Shown in pieces: positions 1 through 5,976 of a DNA stretch of 13,319 bases (the first letter of the stretch is position 1; each line of letters starts with the position of its first letter). Origin of the DNA: CAZIKB01 sp964539665 (GTDB lineage Bacteria; Zhuqueibacterota; Zhuqueibacteria; Oceanimicrobiales; Oceanimicrobiaceae); contig CAZIKB010000153.1 of the NCBI GenBank assembly GCA_964539665.1, positions 1-13,319 of the forward strand, in the 5' to 3' direction. The notes beneath the pieces are model-generated. The model made no database searches and was not told where the DNA came from. It worked only from the letters and a program-made list of their open reading frames with translations. A program made the translations under genes and the position numbers.

Positions 1-78
1 GGTCGTGCCGGATTGGCCGGCTTGACTATATTAGCTTTGCTTGGCGCACTCATTATTTCCTCCTATTTTAATTCTTAA
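1..78 (+). CDS. C-terminal fragment of a membrane protein gene (truncated by window edge)
   Basis: Frame 1 is open from the first base to a TAA at 76-78 and encodes 25 residues, with GLAGLTILALLGALIISSYF forming one uninterrupted hydrophobic stretch, followed by NS and the stop. This looks like the last transmembrane helix of an integral membrane protein. The family cannot be identified from so little sequence. A repeat copy begins five bases after the stop, as expected for an element settled in a 3' intergenic position. The alternative is that the frame is open by chance, since 26 codons is short. The sharply hydrophobic composition ending in a polar tail favours a real gene. Confidence 0.5.
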   Translation, partial: GRAGLAGLTILALLGALIISSYFNS

Positions 79-83
79 GTAAA

Positions 84-209
84 CTTCTGCAAAATAAATC
101 AATGGCTGTCTTTCTGACGACTGGAGCGACGAAAAATCTCCTGCAATTATTGAACTTAAGAGATTCTTCACATCGTTCAGAATGACAATAAATGGTTATT
201 TTGCTGCAT
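84..209. repeat. Degenerate copy of short inverted-repeat element (CTTCTGCAAAAT-ended type)
   Basis: The left end reads CTTCTGCAAAATAA (84-97). The right end has the inverted counterpart TTATTTTGC (196-204), so GCAAAATAA is repeated in inverse orientation. Inside, GTCTTTCTGACGA and AGATTCTTC...TTCAGAATGACA are diverged versions of the GTCATTCTGA / GAAGAATCT arms seen in the copies at 4219-4420 and 11038-11213. The copy starts five bases after a stop codon. It has no coding capacity and is probably an old non-autonomous element or a REP-like hairpin. Confidence 0.6.
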
Positions 210-309
210 TCTAAATTTTTAAGAAGTGCACAGGTCTTTTACAATTATATGGAAGCCTCAATTTATCGAGGTAGTGTCTCAATTGATTCGGAGCCTCCAT
301 GTGATCTTC

Positions 310-1734
310 TTATTTTAGTAAAAGCATGCGTTTCGTTTCGTTGTGATCCTTTGTATTTATATGATAAAAGTATAAACCTGAAGCGGCTTTTATGCCATTT
401 TCATTTGTACCATCCCAGTAGACTGTATGCAGACCCGCTTCCCTCAAAACTCCCCTGGCAAGGGTTTTAACCAGCGTACCCTTGATATTATTAATAATTA
501 ATTGCACATGCGATCCTTCAGGTAAATTAAATTTAATAGCGGTTATGGGATTAAATGGATTAGGATAATTTTGAAACAATGTAAATTCAGTTGGAATATG
601 TTCGATTCTTTCATCTTCAACTGGAGTAAGACCATCGCATGTACTATAATCAAATAAATAATAACCGCCACAATCCGAGGCAAAGATACCGGTTGAGCTG
701 TGGCCAACGCCTGTAATGGTGTGTTTATTGTGCAGGTTTGCAATACTATTTCCAAATACGTGTTTAAGGTAATTAAAATAAATTATTCCGCGTCTTAATC
801 GATGTTCACCCTGCAGCATTGCTGAGCAAGATTTATCCAAACCCGATGAATTGGGATTATTATCCAGCTCTCCGAGCAAATAAATGACCGACCTCTGCTG
901 ATACTGAGCCTTTAGCGTTTCAACACCCACATCGGTCATATAACTGTTTAAATTGTCCATACCGTACTTATAATTATTATAATTGGGGCAAGATTGGATG
1001 ACCGAGTTGGATGGAATCTCAAAATTAGAGACCGAACCTGCGACATGCCTTTCGGCATTGAAATACACATACGAGGATGGATTTGCCACGATATACCTGA
1101 CCTGAATCCCGAATTGTGAGTTTAGGATTTGCTCCATTTGATTACCTGCTGCATACCGGTTAACAAACTGTCCACCTGCAGAGTGGCCGGCGACTACAAT
1201 CGTGGTAAGATTTAAATTACGCGTGGCCAGTCGATATATTATGGTATCCACAACTGCAAAGGAACTAATTCGAATCGGCCGCGGATTGTCACTCGATGTT
1301 TGGGATTTGTGGCCAATTTTCCAACCACCGCTGCTCCAGTAAAGGCTGTTTTCAGACAACATCCATCCTTCTATGTCTGTTTCAATTAAAAATTGTGGTG
1401 CAATAATAATGGTCTTTTGATCCGCGCCATTTGCTAATTTAGCTGGATTTAAAACGCGCTGGTAATAGTCATCAGAATTTCTGTCTGTTCCATGCACAAC
1501 GATTATCGCACAGTCAATGTTCTCATTGCTAACATTAACAGGATAATTGGCAGAATAAGGAATGGTTAAATTATATCCGTCGACATTGAGGTCAAACCGG
1601 TGTGGAGAAATATAGTCGACTGCGGTTTGCGTCAGAACACTCTTAAATAAAAATAGAATGAGAAGACAAGTACATGCTGCAGTCATCTGAGATTGCTGCA
1701 GTTTAATTGTGTTCCTTGAGTCTAATTTCAACAT
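310..1734 (-). CDS. Secreted serine alpha/beta hydrolase with T9SS type A C-terminal sorting domain
   Basis: The product has 474 aa. Residues 17-35 are a hydrophobic export signal following a polar N-terminus, and Met17 is an alternative start. Residues 74-350 look like an alpha/beta hydrolase: IIVVHG (77-82) supplies the oxyanion region, GHSAGG (183-188) holds the nucleophile Ser185, and Asp291 (GELD) and His345 (GVGH) are the likely remaining triad members. Residues 388-474 are a FlgD-like sorting domain opening with NYPNPFNP and containing WDGTNENG and SGLYFYHI, as in proteins secreted by the type IX system of FCB bacteria. The enzyme is therefore probably released or attached at the cell surface. 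The substrate is unknown; esterase or lipase-like activity is the reasonable guess. An AGGAGGA lies 13 bases before the ATG, slightly far. The gene is minus-strand and downstream of the amidohydrolase gene, 187 bp away. Confidence 0.85.
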   Translation of the reverse strand: MLKLDSRNTIKLQQSQMTAACTCLLILFLFKSVLTQTAVDYISPHRFDLNVDGYNLTIPYSANYPVNVSNENIDCAIIVVHGTDRNSDDYYQRVLNPAKLANGADQKTIIIAPQFLIETDIEGWMLSENSLYWSSGGWKIGHKSQTSSDNPRPIRISSFAVVDTIIYRLATRNLNLTTIVVAGHSAGGQFVNRYAAGNQMEQILNSQFGIQVRYIVANPSSYVYFNAERHVAGSVSNFEIPSNSVIQSCPNYNNYKYGMDNLNSYMTDVGVETLKAQYQQRSVIYLLGELDNNPNSSGLDKSCSAMLQGEHRLRRGIIYFNYLKHVFGNSIANLHNKHTITGVGHSSTGIFASDCGGYYLFDYSTCDGLTPVEDERIEHIPTEFTLFQNYPNPFNPITAIKFNLPEGSHVQLIINNIKGTLVKTLARGVLREAGLHTVYWDGTNENGIKAASGLYFYHINTKDHNETKRMLLLK

Positions 1735-1803
1735 TTTCGAATTATATCCTCCTCTATAACTCGATTGTAACTTGTTAGTGCCGACCGAAACCAGAACTTA
1801 CAG

Positions 1804-1819
1804 GGCTATGCGCATAGCC
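1804..1819. repeat. Perfect 16-bp palindrome upstream of the secreted hydrolase gene
   Basis: GGCTATGCGCATAGCC is a perfect palindrome without spacer, 70 bp before the hydrolase start codon. It lies in a locally GC-rich patch inside an AT-rich gap. It has no T-run on either side, so it is a poor terminator. It could be a protein-binding dyad or part of a dispersed repeat. Confidence 0.5.
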
Positions 1820-1879
1820 TGCACGTATCGCACTGCTCCATGCGCTTTGCTCCAAGCGGAAGGCAATTACATTCGGAGT

Positions 1880-1895
1880 GAAAAGTATACTTTTC
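1880..1895. repeat. Perfect 16-bp palindrome just downstream of the amidohydrolase stop
   Basis: GAAAAGTATACTTTTC is a perfect palindrome located 26 bp past the stop codon of the amidohydrolase gene (minus strand) and about 145 bp upstream of the hydrolase start. The hairpin would be all A/T apart from two G:C pairs and has no U-tract after it. A regulatory dyad is as plausible as a weak terminator. Confidence 0.4.
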
Positions 1896-1921
1896 TAGTT
1901 TTCAGTCAAACACAATTTATA

Positions 1922-3541
1922 TCACTTCTTCGCAGGTCCGTAGAGAACTTTTCCCGGAAAATTTTCAGTTCTTTGCCCCTCATCAATTACCAATTTTCCG
2001 TTGACCACAACATAATGAATGCCTACAGGAAACTGATGGGGCTTTATCCAGGTTGCTTTATCGTTCACAGTTTCAGGATCAAAAACAACCAAATCCGCCC
2101 ACATTCCCTGCTTCAACGCTCCCCGATCCTGAAGTTTAAGTCTTTTTGCCGGCAGGCCAGTCATTTTTCGAATCGCCTCTTCCAAACTGATAACATTTTT
2201 ATCCCTGACATAACGCCCCAGCACCCGTGGAAAAGTTCCATAACTTCTCGGGTGAGGTTTCGCCTTGCCAAATTCAATGGTAGCCCCATCGGAAGCATGC
2301 ATGGTTAGTGGATGTCTCATAATCCTCTCGATGTCATCTTCCATAACACAATGATAAATCCCGCTGCCACCACCAGCATGTTGCAGGTCCATCAAAGTCT
2401 CTGCTGCATTTGCCGCAGTGGGTTCTTTTCCTCGCATTTCAGTGATCTCCGCAAGGTTTTTGCCCTCCAATGTGGAATCCGGTTTATAAGTTGAAACGAC
2501 GATACTGGCCGGGTCACCCCCACCTCGATCGTAGAGGATGTTGTAAATAATTCCATCCTTGATCCTTTGCCGCAGTTTGGGATCTTCCAGACGCTCCTTA
2601 ATTTTGTCATTTCCTCCCTCAAGGGCCCAGGCCGGGAAAACAACTCTTAGTCCGGTGCTTGTCGCTGTATATGGATATTGATCTAAAGTGATGTCCAATC
2701 CCGCATCGATTGCTTCATCAACCAGTTGCAGGGTTTTGACAGTGCTTCCCCACATAGCTTTGCCCATGGCCTTGAAGTGAGATAGTTGAACAGGTATTTT
2801 TGCCTCTCGACCTATGTTAATGGCTTCCTGTACCGCTTCAATTAGTCCAAGACCTTCATCTCTAATATGCGAAGCATAGAATCCGCCGTGGCTGGTTACG
2901 GTTTCTGCGAGCGCAGTCACCTCGTCGGTTTTGGCATAAGCGCCGGGAATGTATTTTAATCCGGTTGACATACCGAATGCGCCCTCCTGCATGGATTCCG
3001 TAACCAGTTTTTTCATTGCAACTAATTCTTCCGGTGTAGATTCCCTGTTTTCGCTACCCATAATTTCTTTTCGGATGGTGTTGTGTCCGACCAGCAATGC
3101 AAGATTCAATGAAACGCCCGTCGAATCAACTTTTGTTAAAAAACCTCCGATCGGAAAGGGGGAACCGCCGCAATTTCCACCTACAATGGTTGTCACACCC
3201 TGCCGAATATAATTTTCAACAGAAGGGATATTCAAAATCCTCCGCTCTGCATGAGTGTGCATATCAATGAATCCTGGCGCCACCACCATACCTTCGGCGT
3301 TTATAGTCCTTTTTGCTTTCTTTAATTCCAAACTGCCGATCTCAACAATCTTGCCATCCTTGATACCTAAATTGGCTTGATAAGCCGGGCTGCCAGTGCC
3401 ATCAATAATTTGCCCGTTTATAATAATTATGTCGAATCTTTGATCCAAGATATTACAAGCATTGAAAGCTAAAATAAATCCCAAAAGAACAATGAGGACC
3501 GGGACCCAAATCCTTGCAAAACTCCCTCGCGTAAAGCACAT
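1922..3541 (-). CDS. Exported D-aminoacylase-type amidohydrolase (N-acyl-D-amino-acid deacylase family)
   Basis: The family removes the acyl group from N-acyl-D-amino acids. The chosen start gives 539 aa. An ATG 30 bases upstream (3571) is possible but lacks a ribosome site, whereas AGGA (3550-3553) sits 8 bases before this one. Residues 11-28 are a hydrophobic segment ending FNAC, so Cys29 is probably lipidated. The amidohydrolase core shows FIDMHTHAE (91-99; metal ligands His95 and His97), GNCG with the family's metal-bridging Cys124, SHIRDEG (224-230), SHFKAMG (254-260), ASDGA with Asp418, and the hallmark HPRSYGTFPRVLG (430-442). All metal-site residues expected for the family are present. 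HTHAE replaces the more usual HTHDD. The export signal is notable, as many characterised members are cytoplasmic. Substrate specificity (D-amino acid type, or a dipeptide) cannot be read from sequence. Confidence 0.9.
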   Translation of the reverse strand: MCFTRGSFARIWVPVLIVLLGFILAFNACNILDQRFDIIIINGQIIDGTGSPAYQANLGIKDGKIVEIGSLELKKAKRTINAEGMVVAPGFIDMHTHAERRILNIPSVENYIRQGVTTIVGGNCGGSPFPIGGFLTKVDSTGVSLNLALLVGHNTIRKEIMGSENRESTPEELVAMKKLVTESMQEGAFGMSTGLKYIPGAYAKTDEVTALAETVTSHGGFYASHIRDEGLGLIEAVQEAINIGREAKIPVQLSHFKAMGKAMWGSTVKTLQLVDEAIDAGLDITLDQYPYTATSTGLRVVFPAWALEGGNDKIKERLEDPKLRQRIKDGIIYNILYDRGGGDPASIVVSTYKPDSTLEGKNLAEITEMRGKEPTAANAAETLMDLQHAGGGSGIYHCVMEDDIERIMRHPLTMHASDGATIEFGKAKPHPRSYGTFPRVLGRYVRDKNVISLEEAIRKMTGLPAKRLKLQDRGALKQGMWADLVVFDPETVNDKATWIKPHQFPVGIHYVVVNGKLVIDEGQRTENFPGKVLYGPAKK

Positions 3542-3591
3542 TTCAGATTTCCTTTCACCCTGAATGTTCATCAGAACTGCAGGGTAGAGCT

Positions 3592-3620
3592 ATTATAATG
3601 TGTAAATTTATGGTTTTCAC
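3592..3620 (-). promoter_or_regulatory. Candidate sigma70-type promoter for the amidohydrolase gene
   Basis: Reading the minus strand, GTGAAA (3620-3615) is followed after 17 bases by TATAAT (3597-3592). The -10 is a perfect consensus and the -35 matches 4 of 6. Initiation would fall near 3585, about 45 bases before the preferred start codon and only 14 before the upstream ATG. Confidence 0.4.
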
Positions 3621-3722
3621 ACTTCAGGTACAACCAAAAGTTCAAGAAAATAAAAACACATTCGATAATATATATTACGGATTGTTCTCATTTCATTTTA
3701 AATATTATAAGAAGGTAAAGTT

Positions 3723-4109
3723 ATGCGTTTATTAACTGTAACTACAATTTTGTTTGCCTTGGTACTCATTTCCTGTGCCAGTACTGTGGATAAAAATACA
3801 CAAAAAACCCGTTATTCTCATAACCTTATTTCTGCTGAAGAAATTCAGGCCAATCCTGCCAACGATGCGTATGACTTAATCTATAAATTGCGTCCTCATT
3901 GGATACAAGGACGCGGAGCAAACTCACTTCACAACAAAGAAGCATCTTATCCCGTCGTTTATGTGAACGAAAGCAAGCATGGCAGCATTGAATCTCTTTC
4001 ATCGATTTCTGCCCGACATATTTCGAAAATCCAGTTCTTAAAAGCTGGCGAAGCAACCTTTAGATTTGGTTTAAATCACACCAGCGGCGCTATCCTGATC
4101 AAGATTTAA
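3723..4109 (+). CDS. Small lipoprotein resembling a stand-alone TonB-receptor plug domain (paralogue A)
   Basis: The product has 128 aa. A signal peptide (1-17) ends LVLISC, a good lipobox with Cys18. The mature part is only about 110 residues. It reads like the plug domain of the neighbouring SusC in the same order: SAEEIQ...DLIYKLRPHWIQGRG compares with KAEEII...NLVQALAGKAPNVEI, then VVYVNESKHGSIESL with LFVVDGVTI, then ISKIQFLKAGEATFRFG with IKSVEILKGSAAAAIYG, then SGAILIKI with NGVVLITTK. No barrel follows, so it cannot be a receptor. It is about half identical to the protein at 12840-13232. AAGAAGG lies 7 bases before the ATG. The gene is divergent from the amidohydrolase gene and convergent with susD. 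Function is unknown; a periplasm-facing membrane-anchored partner of a TonB or Sus complex is speculation. Confidence 0.85.
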   Translation: MRLLTVTTILFALVLISCASTVDKNTQKTRYSHNLISAEEIQANPANDAYDLIYKLRPHWIQGRGANSLHNKEASYPVVYVNESKHGSIESLSSISARHISKIQFLKAGEATFRFGLNHTSGAILIKI

Positions 4110-4218
4110 TAGCTATTGTGTAATATTTCATCATTGCATTTTTAGAATAGAGAAATAGTACACATAATTTCAGAAAAAGAGTTTCGTGTCCCCTCAATAA
4201 ATAATAGGAACTCAGCTT

Positions 4219-4420
4219 CACGGTTATCCACTTAACTCCGAAAAATGTCATTCTGAAGGAGCCCTTCGACGTCGCTCAGGATAAAATCCGTGACTGAAGA
4301 ATCTATGACCACTATCCATTATTTTCTGTTTCAAGCTTAATGTGGTAAAAGATTCTTCGTTCCTTCCAGTCGCTCAGAATGACAATATTAGAAGAATGCG
4401 GAGCAAAATGGATAACCGAG
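4219..4420. mobile_element. MITE-like element with 22-bp terminal inverted repeats and 9-bp flanking direct repeats
   Basis: The 22-base ends are inverted copies matching at 18 of 22 positions. Both contain CGGTTATCCA (4221-4230, inverted at 4409-4418) and CTCCG (4236-4240, inverted at 4399-4403). Immediately outside, ACTCAGCTT is present on both sides (4210-4218 and 4421-4429), as expected for a target-site duplication. Inside is a second pair of arms, TGTCATTCTGA...GAAGAATCT and AGATTCTTC...TCAGAATGACA, shared with the other copies in this window. It is 202 bp long with no ORF, so it would need a transposase supplied elsewhere. Confidence 0.7.
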
Positions 4421-4424
4421 ACTC

Positions 4425-4457
4425 AGCTTTACTAAACTTTTAAAGTTTAGTAAAGCT
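4425..4457. repeat. Perfect 33-bp AT-rich palindrome next to the element insertion point
   Basis: AGCTTTACTAAACTTT, one T, then its exact reverse complement (4442-4457). The left foot overlaps the right 9-bp direct repeat of the adjacent element. There is no U-tract on either strand, so it is not a classical terminator, though it would form a long hairpin in RNA. Confidence 0.7.
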
Positions 4458-4508
4458 CCGTATACCCTCAAATTTTGAGTGGTTACAGATTTTCATAAGA
4501 CAACTCAA

Positions 4509-4545
4509 AAAAAACCCTACCCCTTTAAAGGGAGCAGGGTTTTTT
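4509..4545 (-). terminator. Intrinsic terminator of the susC-susD operon (possibly bidirectional)
   Basis: AAAAAACCCT and AGGGTTTTTT form a stem enclosing CCCTTTAAAGGG (4521-4532), which is itself self-complementary. On the minus strand the stem is followed by a run of eight T (4514-4507). It begins about 45 bp after the susD stop. The symmetrical A/T flanks would also allow termination of plus-strand transcripts arriving from the small lipoprotein gene. Confidence 0.85.
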
Positions 4546-4591
4546 AAAGTAATACTTTCCTTACCGCTATTATTTCATCAGATTCAACGGA

Positions 4592-5959
4592 TCAATTCGG
4601 GTCGTTATCATTACGTGCCCATATACCTCTGACGCCCGGAAAATTCTCATTGGTGTTCTGTTCATCATCCGGGTACATGAAACGCCTCGGGATAGCGTCG
4701 TCAATATTCGATACTATTGCCGGGTAACCGGTACGTTTCCAGTCGTTCCAGACCTGCGGATTAAGGAACAGCGCTTTGTACTTTTCCATCATAATCGCTT
4801 CAAGCAGGTCGGCGCCGCTAATTCCGGCGTAGCGTTGGATTGATTCTGCGGCAAATCCATAGCGGTTTTCGATGTCGCCCAGCACCCCGTTCAAAGTAGC
4901 AAGCGCATCACCACCGGTATGATACTGGCACTCGGCAATGATGAACTGGTTCTCCTCATAGCTCACCATATCGAGATCCCAGCCCGGATCTCCGAACGAG
5001 GCTGGATTAAACCAGCTCGTGGAGCCATTAGATGCTGCGTGCGGGGAGCCAACAACCCTGCCGGAATCGGGGTAGGCAGCAAAGTAGAAGTCGAGACGTG
5101 GGTCGTTAGTGCCCCTCATCAGTTCGACAAAGAACCTGCTGGCTTTAATGTTATCGCCGCGGATGGTATTGAACTGGTAATAAACGTTCTGCTCGTTGAC
5201 AACATCTCTAAACGGCGCCATCCAGTTACCTGCAACCGAACTAATACCATTCTGAGCTGCTGCAAGCGCCTGAGCGTAATTGCCGCTGTTGACTTTAGCC
5301 CAATTCAGCAGGATGCGGGCTTTCAGGGTACGTGCCGCCGCGATCATCATGTTGCGGTCGCCGCCGAACGAGAAATCGAAGCTTTCGTCGAAAAATTCAT
5401 CAGCCGCTTCCGCAGCTTGCAAATGTGCGATTGCTTCATCGAGCAGTGTGATGCAAGCGTTATGAACGCTTAACTGTTCATCGTAATGCGGATGCTCGAA
5501 TTCGACGCTCGCGGCCTCGGAATACGGAATATCGCCAAAGACGTCGGCGCCAGTGGCAAATATCAAAGCTTCATACATTTTTGTCATACCGAGGACGGTC
5601 ATATTACCTTCTTCTTCGGCTTGTGCTTTGATGAGTTTGATATCGATCAGGCCGCCTTCCTGGTACATTTGGTTGAACATAGAGAAATCAGTGTTGTCCA
5701 CTCCATATACTTCATAATCCGAATACTGATGAGCGGTTCCGGCCATTTGCTGCATCCAGACACTGGCGAAAATGCCAATATCGGCAGTATAAAAACCGTA
5801 GCCAATAGGCTGTAATGCCACAAGTTGTGACAACAGCGGTACTTCATCCGGGCGGTTCGGATCGCTGTCAAGAATTCCTCCTTTGAGAAAATCACTGCAG
5901 TTAACCGTAAAACCCGCGAGCGAAAGTATCATTGCAAAAAATAAAAGTTTCTTTAACAT
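4592..5959 (-). CDS. SusD/RagB-family nutrient-binding outer-membrane lipoprotein
   Basis: SusD proteins are surface lipoproteins that lid the SusC transporter and bind its ligand. The product has 455 aa, within the family's usual size. A signal peptide (1-20) is followed by Cys21; the residue before it is Asn (FTVNC), atypical for a lipobox. The N-terminal part (VWMQQMAGTAHQYSDYEVY, about 68-85) and especially GADVFGDIPYSEA (137-149) match the SusD signature. IAAARTLKARILLNWAKVNSGNYAQALAAA (about 206-236) is a TPR-like helical pair. The shape best fits the SusD-like_2 branch rather than classical starch-binding SusD. AGGAGG (5967-5972) precedes the ATG by 7 bases inside the 17-bp gap after susC, so the two are co-transcribed. 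The ligand is not deducible; no starch-specific evidence is seen. The gene is GC-rich relative to the flanking genes. Confidence 0.9.
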   Translation of the reverse strand: MLKKLLFFAMILSLAGFTVNCSDFLKGGILDSDPNRPDEVPLLSQLVALQPIGYGFYTADIGIFASVWMQQMAGTAHQYSDYEVYGVDNTDFSMFNQMYQEGGLIDIKLIKAQAEEEGNMTVLGMTKMYEALIFATGADVFGDIPYSEAASVEFEHPHYDEQLSVHNACITLLDEAIAHLQAAEAADEFFDESFDFSFGGDRNMMIAAARTLKARILLNWAKVNSGNYAQALAAAQNGISSVAGNWMAPFRDVVNEQNVYYQFNTIRGDNIKASRFFVELMRGTNDPRLDFYFAAYPDSGRVVGSPHAASNGSTSWFNPASFGDPGWDLDMVSYEENQFIIAECQYHTGGDALATLNGVLGDIENRYGFAAESIQRYAGISGADLLEAIMMEKYKALFLNPQVWNDWKRTGYPAIVSNIDDAIPRRFMYPDDEQNTNENFPGVRGIWARNDNDPN

Positions 5960-5976
5960 AGCTTTTCCTCCTGGTT

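Larger units (their letters stand above)
4110..4591. other. Intergenic region between convergent genes, rich in inverted repeats
   Basis: No gene is seen. The first 100 bp hold nothing recognisable. The remainder holds the MITE-like element (4219-4420) with its 9-bp flanking direct repeats, a 33-bp AT-rich palindrome (4425-4457), about 50 bp of unassigned sequence, and the susCD terminator (4509-4545). Confidence 0.7.

Noticed and set aside
249..300. ATGGA...TCCAT hairpin after the secreted hydrolase gene
   Set aside because: Five-base arms about 40 bases apart are expected by chance.
192..470. Plus-strand ORF of 92 codons
   Set aside because: Overlaps the repeat end and the 3' end of the hydrolase gene in antisense, with no ribosome site and no protein-like pattern.
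1772..2308. Plus-strand ORF of 178 codons
   Set aside because: Mostly antisense to the well-supported amidohydrolase gene; composition is that of a shadow frame.
4425..4457. Palindrome as an intrinsic terminator for the small lipoprotein gene
   Set aside because: The stem is almost all A/T and has no U-tract on either side; the terminator at 4509-4545 is far better.
4919..5473. Plus-strand ORF of 184 codons inside susD
   Set aside because: Antisense shadow of the GC-rich susD gene; no ribosome site or recognisable domain.
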